Below are positions 1 to 7,863 of a stretch of 38,744 bases of DNA, piece after piece. The position numbers were made by a program, and so were the translations under genes. The stretch's first letter is position 1. Each line of letters begins with the position of its first letter. The notes beneath the pieces are model-generated. The model searched no databases, had not been told where the DNA came from, and saw only the letters and a list, made by a program, of their open reading frames with translations. Source of the stretch: Phycisphaera sp. (GTDB lineage Bacteria > Planctomycetota > Phycisphaerae > Phycisphaerales > Phycisphaeraceae); assembly GCA_028285385.1 (NCBI GenBank), contig JANQPR010000211.1:1-38744 (forward strand), written 5' to 3'.

Positions 1-518
1 ATCGTGTTGCCCGCCAGCCGCCCGGTCACCGACGTCGGGTTGCCGTCGAGCGCGTCGACCACCGTCTGCCGGCGCACGAGCTCGAGGAAGTCGGCGTAGA
101 CCTGCTGCCCCTCGCGGAACAGAAAGTCGCTGATCTCGTCTTCCAGGTCGTCGCGGTCCGTGCCCGCGAAGACACGGCTGAACCCGAGCTGCGGGATCTG
201 CAGCGTCGCCGACGTGCCCGCCGCGTTGACATCGACGACCACGGCGTTGGCGATGCCGGCGTAGTCCAGCGTCGCCTGCGTGTCCCGGCCGACGAACGCC
301 GCGAATGCGTCCTGGCTGCGCACGGCGTCTTCGATTAGCGCGGGCAGGTCCGACGCGCTCGCCGAGGCGTTCAGCGCCGGGCCCGAGGTCGCCGTGGCGT
401 CGATGCGGAACAAGTCGTCGGCCGAGGCGCTCATCGCCGCCATCGAGACCGCCAAGACAGCCGACATGACGCCGAGTCGGAGAACGGCCGGAGCCCCGGG
501 GGCAGCAGTGGTCTTCAT
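1..518 (-). CDS. Secreted protein of unknown function (C-terminus outside window)
   Basis: The reading frame opens at an ATG at 518, preceded by a GAGG about 8 bases upstream, and stays open to the window edge (172 complete codons). The N-terminus has a basic start (MKTTAAPGAPAVLRLG) followed by an Ala/Val/Met-rich hydrophobic stretch and an Ala-Ser-Ala type cleavage site near residue 32, so export by Sec is likely. The mature part visible is acidic and rich in Ala, Asp and Val, with no domain I recognise. The frame is closed on its left only by the window limit. Third codon positions are strongly G/C, as in neighbouring genes. It is divergent from purU. Function unknown. Confidence 0.7.
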   Translation of the reverse strand, partial: MKTTAAPGAPAVLRLGVMSAVLAVSMAAMSASADDLFRIDATATSGPALNASASASDLPALIEDAVRSQDAFAAFVGRDTQATLDYAGIANAVVVDVNAAGTSATLQIPQLGFSRVFAGTDRDDLEDEISDFLFREGQQVYADFLELVRRQTVVDALDGNPTSVTGRLAGNT

Positions 519-629
519 GATGGGCCTCGAACGAGCACGTGGACGAGCAACCGGCAACTCTCCGAAACATCGACCGCCGCCGCGGCCTTCAACCAAAGCC
601 CGCGCCGGTCGTGCACCGCCACGGGCCAT

Positions 630-644
630 GCCCGATAATCGGGC
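630..644. promoter_or_regulatory. 15-base perfect palindrome between divergent genes
   Basis: GCCCGATAATCGGGC reads the same on both strands apart from its central base. It lies in the 255-base gap between the divergent secreted-protein gene and purU, the expected place for an operator. No regulator can be assigned, and no -35/-10 pair is clear nearby. The rest of this gap holds nothing I recognise. Confidence 0.35.
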
Positions 645-773
645 CACACCCGCCGCCGAATCAAACGGCCGATGCCCCCACACCGGGCTACGCTGCGGCC
701 ACCACCGCACCCCGCCCAGGTCCACTCCGACCAAGTCTGCGGAAGCCTCAACCCTCCCGACCCAGAGCTTGCC

Positions 774-1652
774 ATGCCCGCCTCCGTCAAAGCCGTCGTC
801 TCCGTCATCGGTCAGGACCAGAAGGGCGTCGTCGCACGCTTCGCCACCTACCTCGCCGACCACGGCGTCAACATCCTCGACCTCGAGCAGCAGGTCGCGT
901 CCGGCCGGTTCCTTATGGACATGCTCGTCGACCTCGCCGACATGAGCCTCGGGCTGGACGAGCTGATCCCCGGCCTGCTCGCCGAGGGCGAGAAGATCAA
1001 CATGACCGTCAAGGTCTCGCTGCAGAACGAGGCCACCCCCAAACGCGTCGCCGTGCTCGTCACCAAGGAGCGCCACTGCCTCGACGAGCTGATCGAGCGT
1101 TGGAGGGCCAAGGAACTCCGCGGCGACCTCGTGTGCGTGCTGGGCAACCACCCCGACCTCGAGCCCGTCGCCAAGGAAGCGGGCCTGCCGTTCGAGTCGT
1201 ACCCGGCGACGAACAAAGAAGAACACTTCGCGTGGGTGTTGGAGAACCTCGCGGAGTACAAGGCCGACTGCGTCGCGCTCGCGCGGTACATGCAGATCGT
1301 CCCGCCGCAGATCGTGCAGGCCTACCCGAACCAGATCATCAACATCCACCCGTCGCTGCTGCCGTTCTTCCCCGGCGCCAAGCCGTACCACAAGGCCTGG
1401 GAGGCCGGCGTCCGCGTCGCGGGTTGCACCGCGCACTACGTCACCGAGGACCTCGACGAGGGCCCGATCATCCTGCAGGACGTCTTCCACATCGACGTCG
1501 GCCGCGACACCGCCGAGGAAGTCCGCGCCAACGGCCAGAAGCTCGAAGGCAAGGTCCTCGCCGACGCGTTGCAGATGCACCTCGACGAGAAGCTCGTTGT
1601 CGTCGAAGACAAGGTCGTGTTCAGGCCGGGGCTGAGCGCGATGCTGGGCTAG
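774..1652 (+). CDS. purU: Formyltetrahydrofolate deformylase
   Basis: This enzyme hydrolyses 10-formyl-THF to formate and THF, supplying formate for purine synthesis and balancing one-carbon units. The ATG at 774 gives 292 residues, the usual size. The frame is open 34 codons further upstream, but that stretch is Pro/His-rich and unlike the family. An ACT domain occupies about residues 5-85 (VSVIGQDQKGVVARFATYL). The formyltransferase domain follows from about residue 90 (RVAVLVTKERHCLDELIERW). Catalytic residues are visible: Asn190 and His192 in NIHPSLLPFF, and the acidic loop EDLDEGPII with Asp228. The following gene is convergent, so purU is probably monocistronic. Confidence 0.93.
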   Translation: MPASVKAVVSVIGQDQKGVVARFATYLADHGVNILDLEQQVASGRFLMDMLVDLADMSLGLDELIPGLLAEGEKINMTVKVSLQNEATPKRVAVLVTKERHCLDELIERWRAKELRGDLVCVLGNHPDLEPVAKEAGLPFESYPATNKEEHFAWVLENLAEYKADCVALARYMQIVPPQIVQAYPNQIINIHPSLLPFFPGAKPYHKAWEAGVRVAGCTAHYVTEDLDEGPIILQDVFHIDVGRDTAEEVRANGQKLEGKVLADALQMHLDEKLVVVEDKVVFRPGLSAMLG

Positions 1653-1664
1653 GCGCGTCGGGGC

Positions 1665-2330
1665 TCATCCGGTCAGCCCCGCATGGTCGAGCAGCAGGGG
1701 CAAGGAAAAGACCCGGTGCATTTCGGGTCGATCTTCGAGGTCTTCTCGCATCGAAAACTCATCAACCGCTGCGTGATGCTCGGAATAGAACGCGGCCAGA
1801 CGGCGGAGTTCGTCCCACTCTTGCTCGGATGCGTGGTCCAGGAACGCGACGATGTTTCCCTCGAACTGGAGATGGCCGAAGCGCTCGGCAAACTCGGCGA
1901 GCGGGGCGAGCGAATCCGGCAAGATCGACCAATCGCGCTCTGGTTCCGGGTCTTCAACGAAGCGAACGGGCTCCGAGGCAAAGGGCTCGATCCCCGCGTC
2001 AGCAGCGCACATCATCGCGCAGATGAGCTGCCGCACTCCCCATGATGCCGCGTCGCGCTTTTTGCTCCGCTTTGGGTCGTCTTCTAACGCGAACCGGCTC
2101 GCGGCTTCAATCAAGCCGCGATCGATGATCTCTCGGTGTGCGTCTCGGACGAGTCTTTTGAGATCGGACAACTCTGGATCATCGAGTCGCTCAAACTCCA
2201 AGTTGCTCAACATCGAAACGGCCTGGGCCGCCGGGATCGACCAGCGAAACTCCTCGGGCATGCCGGAGTCGATCTGACGCTCGTGCTTCGGTTTCCGGAA
2301 CATCAGTCCAGCTTTGCCGGCTCGTGCCAT
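1665..2330 (-). CDS. Hypothetical protein, 221 aa
   Basis: The frame runs from an ATG at 2330 to a TGA at 1665 and converges on purU with a 12-base gap. The protein is soluble, acidic and mostly helical in appearance, with no signal peptide or membrane segment. I recognise no domain. Visible features are a PEEFRWSIPAAQAVSMLSNL segment near residue 25, a basic DDPKRSKKRD patch near residue 87, and a Leu/Glu-rich second half. An internal ATG at 2303 (MFRKPKHERQ) is an alternative start. G/C preference at third positions supports a real gene. Function unknown. Confidence 0.7.
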   Translation of the reverse strand: MARAGKAGLMFRKPKHERQIDSGMPEEFRWSIPAAQAVSMLSNLEFERLDDPELSDLKRLVRDAHREIIDRGLIEAASRFALEDDPKRSKKRDAASWGVRQLICAMMCAADAGIEPFASEPVRFVEDPEPERDWSILPDSLAPLAEFAERFGHLQFEGNIVAFLDHASEQEWDELRRLAAFYSEHHAAVDEFSMREDLEDRPEMHRVFSLPLLLDHAGLTG

Positions 2331-2515
2331 CCACGCAACTCCCGTCGATCCCGTTCGCTGCGCAGGCCGAAGGGATTCGCCCCTTGGGTAGAGCCGGCGC
2401 CCGTGTGGGGAGCGCGGCGGGTGGGGCGACGCCTCGCCGGATGGATGCGACGTGCCCGGGTCTGCGTTTCATGGCCTTGCGACCGTCGGCCGGTGCAGCG
2501 ACTTGAAGCAGCGAG

Positions 2516-2534
2516 CCGTGGACTGAGTCCACGG
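2516..2534. repeat. Perfect 19-base palindrome
   Basis: CCGTGGACTGAGTCCACGG is a 9+1+9 perfect dyad. It could be an operator or a very tight hairpin. No T-run follows on either strand, so it is not an ordinary intrinsic terminator. Confidence 0.5.
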
Positions 2535-2671
2535 ACCCCGTCGACGCAGTCGCCGGCTCGCAGACACGCTTCTCTCGCTGCATCCGCCGCGACCGACTCG
2601 CCGTGTGGCCCGCCGGGTGCCCCCGCCGTTCCGCGTGGCGTCCCGAAGAGTCCCGTCCGAACACGCGGGCA

Positions 2672-2768
2672 AGCGGTGTCGGTGACCGTGTCGGTGTCGG
2701 TCGGCAGGCGAGAAGCGTTTTCGCAGTCCGTCAATCGCCCCGACACCGACACTCACACCGACACCGCT
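2672..2768. repeat. Long imperfect inverted repeat with GTGTCG microsatellite arms
   Basis: Arms at 2672-2700 and 2740-2768 are complementary over 29 bases, with a 3-base mismatch in the middle of each arm. Each arm is built of repeated GTGTCG or CGACAC units. A 39-base loop separates them. A T-rich CTTTCTTT lies about ten bases downstream on the + strand. It may form a long RNA stem, act as a bidirectional terminator, or be a decayed repeat element. Confidence 0.6.
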
Positions 2769-2826
2769 CGCGGCTTTCTTTGACAAGTGAATCAGGGGCG
2801 TGCTGCCCCAACCCGTATGCCCAACC

Positions 2827-2849
2827 AAAAACCACGCCTTGCGGCGTGG
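2827..2849 (-). terminator. Intrinsic terminator of the HTH-receiver gene
   Basis: Read leftward, CCACGCC and GGCGTGG form a 7-base-pair stem with a GCAA tetraloop, followed at once by five T residues. It lies about 137 bases beyond the stop of the leftward regulator gene ending at 2986. The stem is strong and GC-rich. Confidence 0.7.
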
Positions 2850-2985
2850 CTTTCGTGCGGCGGGCGATTCCGTTCGTTGATCGGTGCGGGATCGGTCGTG
2901 CCCTGGATCTGGGCGGCGTCCTGCTGGGCCGCGGGTCTCCCTGCTCTCGTCCACGTAGGCGGAAAGAGCGATTGAATCAGTGCGT

Positions 2986-3564
2986 TCAGTACACGATGGC
3001 GGTGGCGTCTTCCACGGCCTCGATGACCTGGCGGACGTGGAAGGGCTTCTTGAGGTAGCCGTCGAAGCCGTTCTGAAGCAGGTGCTGGGCCTGGCCGTCG
3101 GTGAGCTTGCCGGACATGGCGATGACCTTGGTCATCTGCAGGTCGTCGGAGCCGCGGACGAGCTTGGCGATGGCTTCGCCCTTGATGTCGGGCAGGTGCA
3201 TGTCGACGAACAGGACGTGCGGCCGGAACTTCTCGGCGGAGACACCCGCGGCAAAGCCCCCGTGCGCGAGCTCGACCTCGTAGTTCGCCTGCTCGACGAG
3301 GACCTTCTTGAGGACCTGGAGCGTTTCGGATTCTTCGTCGACAACGAGGACACGGGTCGCGCCGGACTGCAGGCCATCGAGCGGGATGTTGTGCTGCTTC
3401 ATGAACCGGATGAGCCCCGAGAGCGGGATGCGCCGGTCCTTGGAGCCGGGGATGCGGTAGCCGCGGAGCTGCCCGGAGTCGAACCACTTCGAGACGGTGC
3501 GGGGGGCGACGTTGCAGATCTTGGCGACTTCGCCGGTGGTGAGGATGTCTTTCTGCTTGGGCAT
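2986..3564 (-). CDS. DNA-binding response regulator with N-terminal excisionase-like HTH and C-terminal receiver
   Basis: The ATG at 3564 gives 192 residues; the upstream extension of this frame is Pro/Ala-rich and unlikely. Residues 8-60 form an excisionase/MerR-type winged helix (TTGEVAKICNVAPRTVSKWF, then a GYRIPGSKDRRIP wing). Residues 70-188 form a CheY-like receiver. Asp76 and Glu77 are in the acidic pocket (VLVVDEE), Asp121 is the phosphoacceptor (LFVDMHLPD), Ser151 the switch residue, and Lys172/173 lie in GYLKKPF. The order, with HTH before receiver, is the reverse of the classic OmpR and NarL families. No histidine kinase is nearby, so the partner is unknown. A terminator follows at 2827-2849. 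Confidence 0.88.
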   Translation of the reverse strand: MPKQKDILTTGEVAKICNVAPRTVSKWFDSGQLRGYRIPGSKDRRIPLSGLIRFMKQHNIPLDGLQSGATRVLVVDEESETLQVLKKVLVEQANYEVELAHGGFAAGVSAEKFRPHVLFVDMHLPDIKGEAIAKLVRGSDDLQMTKVIAMSGKLTDGQAQHLLQNGFDGYLKKPFHVRQVIEAVEDATAIVY

Positions 3565-3811
3565 GTCCGGACCTTGGCCTTTCTCCCCGACAGCGGGGCT
3601 CCGAGAGCCGGCGGACGGTGCCCGCGCGTCTGGCTCACCGGTGGCATCGGACGGATCGAGACGCCGGTTCACCGCTACCGCCGGAAAAACCGCACCCACA
3701 GGCCCCAACGGCGCGACAGGGACGGCCGGACCAGCCGACAAGGTCGGGATAACCAAAGCAGACGTGGTGTTGCCGGGAGGCGGCCGGTGGCCCGTTCGCG
3801 GTTCGGGCGGT

Positions 3812-4057
3812 TTAGCCGCCCGAGACGGGGGGGATCAACGCGACCTCGTCGTCGGCGTGCAGGACGTGGTCGCCGGCGGCGTAGGCGTGGTTGACCGCGA
3901 CGGCGAGCGAGCCGCGCAGCTCCGCCACCGCGGCGTGTTGTGCCGACAACCGGTCGAGCAGGTCGGTCACGGTGGTGCCGGCGGGAAGGTCGACCGTGAC
4001 GTGGTCGGTGCCGAGGCGGTCGGCGAGGACCGCGAAGAGGAGGACGCGGAGTTGCAT
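3812..4057 (-). CDS. moaD: Molybdopterin synthase small subunit, MoaD/ThiS family
   Basis: This 81-residue protein has the family length and a beta-grasp pattern: MQLRVLLFAVLADRLG at the N-terminus, DLPAGTTVTDLLDRL in the middle, and the diagnostic C-terminal PPVSGG. The terminal Gly-Gly becomes a thiocarboxylate that passes sulfur to precursor Z in molybdopterin synthesis. No moaE, moaA, moaC or moeB is beside it. A C7 run sits in the codons just before the end. Other beta-grasp sulfur carriers look alike, but the LFAVLADRLG start fits MoaD better than ThiS. It is divergent from the HAD gene at 4172. Confidence 0.85.
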   Translation of the reverse strand: MQLRVLLFAVLADRLGTDHVTVDLPAGTTVTDLLDRLSAQHAAVAELRGSLAVAVNHAYAAGDHVLHADDEVALIPPVSGG

Positions 4058-4171
4058 CGTCGGGCGTCGTAGGCGGAACAGGAAGCGCGTGTTTGGCAGG
4101 GGAAGCGTAGCGGGAGACGTGGGCAGGGGACGGCTTTGCGGTCGGCAAGGCTAAGCCCGTAGACTCGCGCG

Positions 4172-4858
4172 ATGCCCGAGGCGATTGTCTTTGATTTCGA
4201 CGGCGTGCTGGTGGACTCTGAGCCGTTGCACTACCAGGCATTCGTGCTGATCGCGCGGTCGCTGGGGCTGGAGCTGGCGTTCGAGCAGTACGTGCAGACG
4301 TACATCGGCTTCGACGACCGCGACGCGTTCCGGGTGATGCTCGAAGCGGTGGGGCAGGAGCCGACGCCGCGCCGGGTGCGGGAGCTGTGCGACCAGAAGC
4401 AGCCGGCGTTCGAGGCGATCACGCTGGGCAAGGCCAAGGAAGGAAAGCTCGCGTTGCCCGGCGCAGTGGAGTTGCTCGACGCGGCCCGGGCGGCGGCTTG
4501 GCCGGTGGCGATCGCGAGCGGCGCGACCCGGGCGGACATCGACCTGATGCTCGGCGTGCTGGACCGGGCGGACGCCTTCGACGTGATCGTCACCGCCGAC
4601 GACGTCGAACGCAGCAAGCCCGACCCGATGTCGTACGCGTTGGCGGCGGAGCAGCTCGGCATCGAGGCGTCGCGTTGTCTGGCGATTGAAGACACGGTCG
4701 CGGGGTTGCAGTCGGCGATCGGCGCGGGGATGCGGACGTTGGCTGTCACCAACTCGTACCCGGTCGAGCGGTTGCGTGACGCGGACCACGTCGTGGAATC
4801 ACTGGCTCAGGTCGACCTGGAGTGGATCGCGTTGCGGTTTGCGTCGGAGGTGAGCTGA
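4172..4858 (+). CDS. HAD-superfamily phosphatase/phosphomutase, beta-phosphoglucomutase-like
   Basis: This 228-residue protein has all four HAD motifs. Motif I is FDFDGVLVDSEP, with Asp8 as nucleophile and Asp10 as acid/base. Motif II is the Ser in AIASGATRAD. Motif III is the Lys in RSKPDP. Motif IV is the acidic pair in IEDTVAGLQSA. The helical cap between motifs I and II (about residues 15-85) places it with subfamily I enzymes such as beta-phosphoglucomutase and phosphoglycolate phosphatase. The exact substrate cannot be read from sequence. Its stop codon abuts the glmM start, so the two genes are almost certainly cotranscribed, which suggests a sugar phosphate substrate. Confidence 0.88.
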   Translation: MPEAIVFDFDGVLVDSEPLHYQAFVLIARSLGLELAFEQYVQTYIGFDDRDAFRVMLEAVGQEPTPRRVRELCDQKQPAFEAITLGKAKEGKLALPGAVELLDAARAAAWPVAIASGATRADIDLMLGVLDRADAFDVIVTADDVERSKPDPMSYALAAEQLGIEASRCLAIEDTVAGLQSAIGAGMRTLAVTNSYPVERLRDADHVVESLAQVDLEWIALRFASEVS

Positions 4859-6220
4859 ATGGCGGGTCCCCCCCCCCTCATGTTGAGCGTCAGCGGGATG
4901 CGGGGTTTGGTCGGCGAGTCGCTGACCCCGCCAGTCGTCGCGCGTTACGCGGCGTCGATCGGCAGTTGGCTGAAGCGGTCGCGCGACGCGGCACACCCGC
5001 GCGTGGTCGTCGGGCGTGACTCCCGGCCGTCGGGGCCGATGTACGAAGACGCCGCGGCGGCAGGGTTGATCGCGGTGGGCTGTGAGGTCGTGCGGGTTGG
5101 TGTCCTGAGCACGCCAGGCATCGCGGTGATGGTCGGCGAGCTCAGCGCCGACGGTGGCCTTGTGCTGACCGCGAGCCACAACCCGACGCCGTGGAACGGG
5201 GTGAAGCCGTTGCGATTCGACGGCGTCGCGCCCCCGGCGAGTGACGTCGAACGGCTGATCGCGGACTTTCACGACAACCGCTTCGAGTACGTGGGGGTTG
5301 AGCGACTCCAACTCAGCCGATCGAACGACGACGGCGTCGACGCCCATGTCCGCAAGGTGATAGATGCCGGCATCGATGTTGAGGCGGTTCGTGACGCCAA
5401 ACTGACCGCCGTGGTCGACAGTGTCTGTGGCGCCGGCGGTGCCGAGGCCGCGGCGTTGCTCGAGCATTTGGGCGTGACGAACGTGCACCTCGCGGCGGAA
5501 CCGACGGGCTTGTTCCCGCACCCGCCCGAGCCGACGCGCGAGAACCTGACTGGCTTGTGCGACGCCGTCCGGGAACACAAGGCCGATGTGGGTTTCGCTC
5601 AGGACCCGGACGCGGACCGGCTGGCGATCGTAGACGACCACGGCCGGTACATCGGCGAGGAGTTCACGCTCGTGTTGTGTGCGATGCACCTGATGAAGCC
5701 CGGGGACACCGTGGCGGCGAACCTGTCGACCAGCCGGATGATCGACGACTTGGCCGAGCGAGTCGGGGCCGCCGTGGTCCGATCGCCGGTGGGCGAGGCG
5801 AACGTCGCCGCGGCGATGCGCGAACACGGCGCCACGGTCGGCGGCGAGGGCAATGGGGGGATCATCTGGTCGCCGGTGAGCCAGGTGCGCGACTCTTTGG
5901 TCGGCATGGCGGTCACACTCGAGATGATTGCCAAACGACGACAACGGTTGAGCGAGTTGGTCGACGAATGCCCCCACTACACGATCCTTAAAGAAAAACT
6001 GGAGATCACGCCCGGGTCGTCCGGCCCCGTGCTCGACCGTGTACGCGACGCGTTTGCCGGCGAGGCGATCGACGAGCAGGACGGCATCCGTGCCGACATC
6101 GGCCGGACCTGGGTACACGTGCGTCCAAGCAACACCGAGCCGATCCTGCGGATCATCGCCGAGGCCGAGGCTGTTGCTCAGGCCGAGGCGTTGGTGTCGC
6201 GGGTCCGCGCGGTGTTGTGA
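4859..6220 (+). CDS. glmM: Phosphoglucosamine mutase / phosphohexomutase
   Basis: This alpha-D-phosphohexomutase of 453 residues would convert glucosamine-6-P to glucosamine-1-P for UDP-GlcNAc and peptidoglycan synthesis. Landmarks are GMRGLVGE near the N-terminus, the active serine in TASHNP (Ser106), the metal-binding DPDADRLAIVDD loop, the sugar-binding GEGNGG, and the phosphate-binding RPSNTEP near the C-terminus. A phosphomannomutase or phosphoglucomutase role cannot be excluded from motifs alone. The first ATG directly follows the HAD stop. A second ATG at 4880 (MLSVSGMRG) is also a credible start, and a run of ten C residues (4868-4877) lies between the two. Confidence 0.85.
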   Translation: MAGPPPLMLSVSGMRGLVGESLTPPVVARYAASIGSWLKRSRDAAHPRVVVGRDSRPSGPMYEDAAAAGLIAVGCEVVRVGVLSTPGIAVMVGELSADGGLVLTASHNPTPWNGVKPLRFDGVAPPASDVERLIADFHDNRFEYVGVERLQLSRSNDDGVDAHVRKVIDAGIDVEAVRDAKLTAVVDSVCGAGGAEAAALLEHLGVTNVHLAAEPTGLFPHPPEPTRENLTGLCDAVREHKADVGFAQDPDADRLAIVDDHGRYIGEEFTLVLCAMHLMKPGDTVAANLSTSRMIDDLAERVGAAVVRSPVGEANVAAAMREHGATVGGEGNGGIIWSPVSQVRDSLVGMAVTLEMIAKRRQRLSELVDECPHYTILKEKLEITPGSSGPVLDRVRDAFAGEAIDEQDGIRADIGRTWVHVRPSNTEPILRIIAEAEAVAQAEALVSRVRAVL

Positions 6221-6235
6221 CGATTCGCTCTGAAC

Positions 6236-6784
6236 TCAACCCGCCCCTCGGCCGACGATTTCAACCTCATCACTCATCCGGGCTCCGCCGACGGGAGTGA
6301 ACGCGACGCGCAGCGTGGTGGCTTGCTGTGCCGGGTTCATGTTGTCGAGCTTGAGGCGAAACAGGTACCCACGGGTGATCGGGTCGAAGTACGCGCGCTG
6401 GTCGGCCAGGCTGAGCAGCGGGATGTCCCAGGCGTAGAGGCGTTCGCCGAGTGCGCCGTCGCCTCGGCCCGAGGAGGCGAACAACTCGCACCGCACGTCG
6501 CCCGCTCCCTTAACCGAGTCTCCCATCGCGTCGAACAACTCGATCCGCGCCTCAAGCAGGAAGAGCTCGCCCTCGGCGACAAACTGCGTCGACGGGTAGA
6601 TCCGCATGGAGACCGGTCGAGGAACCCAAGCCTGCCCGTTCTCGAGCGACGCGTCGTCGACGGGCTGGACGCCTTTGACGCAGCCGCCCACCAGCATCGC
6701 GAACGCGATCAGCGCGAGCCCTGCCAACGCTCGCCTGGGTCGGCTCGGTGATGAACTTTCTTGCCGCGTTACCCCTGATTTCAT
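6236..6784 (-). CDS. Lipoprotein of unknown function, last gene of the phage-head-like operon
   Basis: The 182-residue product has a basic N-terminus, a hydrophobic helix (ALAGLALIAFAML) and a lipobox LVGGC with the acylated Cys near residue 35, so it should be membrane-anchored outside the cytoplasm. The mature part is rich in beta-type segments (VSMRIYPSTQFVAEGELFLL) with no family I recognise. Its ATG overlaps the stop of the upstream membrane/coiled-coil gene by four bases (ATGA), indicating translational coupling to the operon. Its size and beta-rich content do not suit a small outer spanin. It converges on glmM with a 15-base gap. Confidence 0.75.
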   Translation of the reverse strand: MKSGVTRQESSSPSRPRRALAGLALIAFAMLVGGCVKGVQPVDDASLENGQAWVPRPVSMRIYPSTQFVAEGELFLLEARIELFDAMGDSVKGAGDVRCELFASSGRGDGALGERLYAWDIPLLSLADQRAYFDPITRGYLFRLKLDNMNPAQQATTLRVAFTPVGGARMSDEVEIVGRGAG

Positions 6785-7131
6785 GGCTCGGACTCCGCAC
6801 GGTGCAAGATATCACCCGCGGGGTCGCTCTGCGTCGTCGGGCGCGGTGTGTCCACCGGGCGGTGCCCTTGCGCCGTGAGCATCTGTTCGATCAGCCTACG
6901 GAGGCCGCGTTGGGTCTCGTCGAATCGAATGACGGCTCGGGTATTCCGCTCGAGCAGGTCGGTCAGCACGCTGACCTCGGCCCGTTCAAACATCATGCGC
7001 TCGTGGGCCTCGGTGAGTTGACGCTCACGCTGGCGGGAGAACATGCGCTCCCACGTCCAAAGAACGCCCATCAGCCCGGCCACCCCGAAGTTCAGTGCGT
7101 GTTCGAAGAGCTGCTCAGTCACGATCCTCAT
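6781..7131 (-). CDS. Small membrane protein with coiled coil, holin-like (BhlA-type) candidate
   Basis: The ATG at 7131 gives 116 residues and starts four bases after the upstream stop; an earlier in-frame start at 7161 would overlap that gene. An N-terminal hydrophobic segment (HALNFGVAGLMGVLWTWERM, about residues 9-28) is followed by a charged region rich in Glu, Arg and Leu (residues 30-95) that should form a coiled coil, then a polar tail. This layout resembles BhlA-type phage holins and some inner spanins, but the match is structural only. Position after the capsid genes and coupling to a lipoprotein gene support a phage-derived envelope role. Confidence 0.6.
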   Translation of the reverse strand: MRIVTEQLFEHALNFGVAGLMGVLWTWERMFSRQRERQLTEAHERMMFERAEVSVLTDLLERNTRAVIRFDETQRGLRRLIEQMLTAQGHRPVDTPRPTTQSDPAGDILHRAESEP

Positions 7132-7135
7132 CTCC

Positions 7136-7774
7136 TCACGCCCGCGCGGTCGGGAGCACACTCAGGGCGCGTTCCTGGTCGACCTGGCCGTCGCCATCGA
7201 GGTCGAGCGCGACCTTAGCGTGGAAGAACACCTCGGCGAACCGGCCGCGGAAGAATGCAGCCCTTCGCGACCACGCCGCCTCTTGCTCTGGTGTCCCGCT
7301 CGCGGTGAGGTACAGTTGTTCGAGGGTCTTGAACACCTCGAGCCGTCGTACCACGGAAGCGGACACGATCCCGTCGATCAGGTCCTGAGCACCGTCGCGG
7401 TCGGGGTCGATGCCGAGGCGTTGCAGGAGATCGTGGTACGCGGTTCCGCGCGCGACGGCGAATGACTTTGCAATCACAGTCGTGGCGGCCGCGTCAGCAC
7501 CAGAGATTGCGCCGTCGCTCGTGTCGTTACGGATCAGCGAGGTCGTACAAGTCGTCGCCGAACTCACCGCCAGCACCTCCCGCGGTGTGTCGTCAACCAG
7601 GAGCACAGACCCGGCGGCAATATCGGCGTCGGCGAAGCTGCCTGCGGTAAGCGTCAGCGTGCCGGCCGTAAGCGTGGCATTGGTCACGTCAAGCGTTGTC
7701 AGCCCGGGCAACGGTAGTTCGGTAAGGAGGCCCGGGCAGGCGGCGAGCAGATCGCGATCAATAGAGAAACTCAT
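7136..7774 (-). CDS. Phage head-completion/connector-like protein
   Basis: The ATG at 7774 has a CGGAG ribosome site 8-9 bases upstream and gives 212 residues. The N-terminal half is Thr/Ala-rich and beta-like (DVTNATLTAGTLTLTAGSFA). The C-terminal half is helical (RLEVFKTLEQLYLTASGTPE, then a WSRRAAFFRGRFAEVF segment), resembling the helical adaptor proteins that bind under the portal. The extreme C-terminus has a DLDGDGQVD calcium-loop-like motif. It lies directly downstream of the major capsid gene, the usual place for head-tail connector genes. The family assignment is inferred from position and shape, not from a clear motif. Confidence 0.55.
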   Translation of the reverse strand: MSFSIDRDLLAACPGLLTELPLPGLTTLDVTNATLTAGTLTLTAGSFADADIAAGSVLLVDDTPREVLAVSSATTCTTSLIRNDTSDGAISGADAAATTVIAKSFAVARGTAYHDLLQRLGIDPDRDGAQDLIDGIVSASVVRRLEVFKTLEQLYLTASGTPEQEAAWSRRAAFFRGRFAEVFFHAKVALDLDGDGQVDQERALSVLPTARA

Positions 7775-7863
7775 TTCGCGCACTCCGTTGGTTTGGTCAT
7801 CCTGGAAATGGGCCGGCGGCGAGGAGCCGCCGACCCGGGCAGAGAAAGAGCCAAGCGGAAGGG

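Larger units (their letters stand above)
2331..2985. other. 655-base gene-free stretch rich in dyad symmetry
   Basis: No reading frame here has coding character on either strand. The open frames are Arg/Pro/Ala-rich shadows of GC-rich DNA. The stretch contains a 19-base palindrome (2516-2534), a long imperfect inverted repeat (2672-2768) and a terminator-like hairpin (2827-2849), each listed separately. Promoter elements for the leftward hypothetical gene should lie at the left edge, but I could not pick out a convincing -35/-10 pair. Confidence 0.6.

Noticed and set aside
672..773. N-terminal extension of PurU
   Set aside because: The 34 extra residues are Pro/His-rich, unlike the family, and the ACT domain starts right after the ATG at 774.
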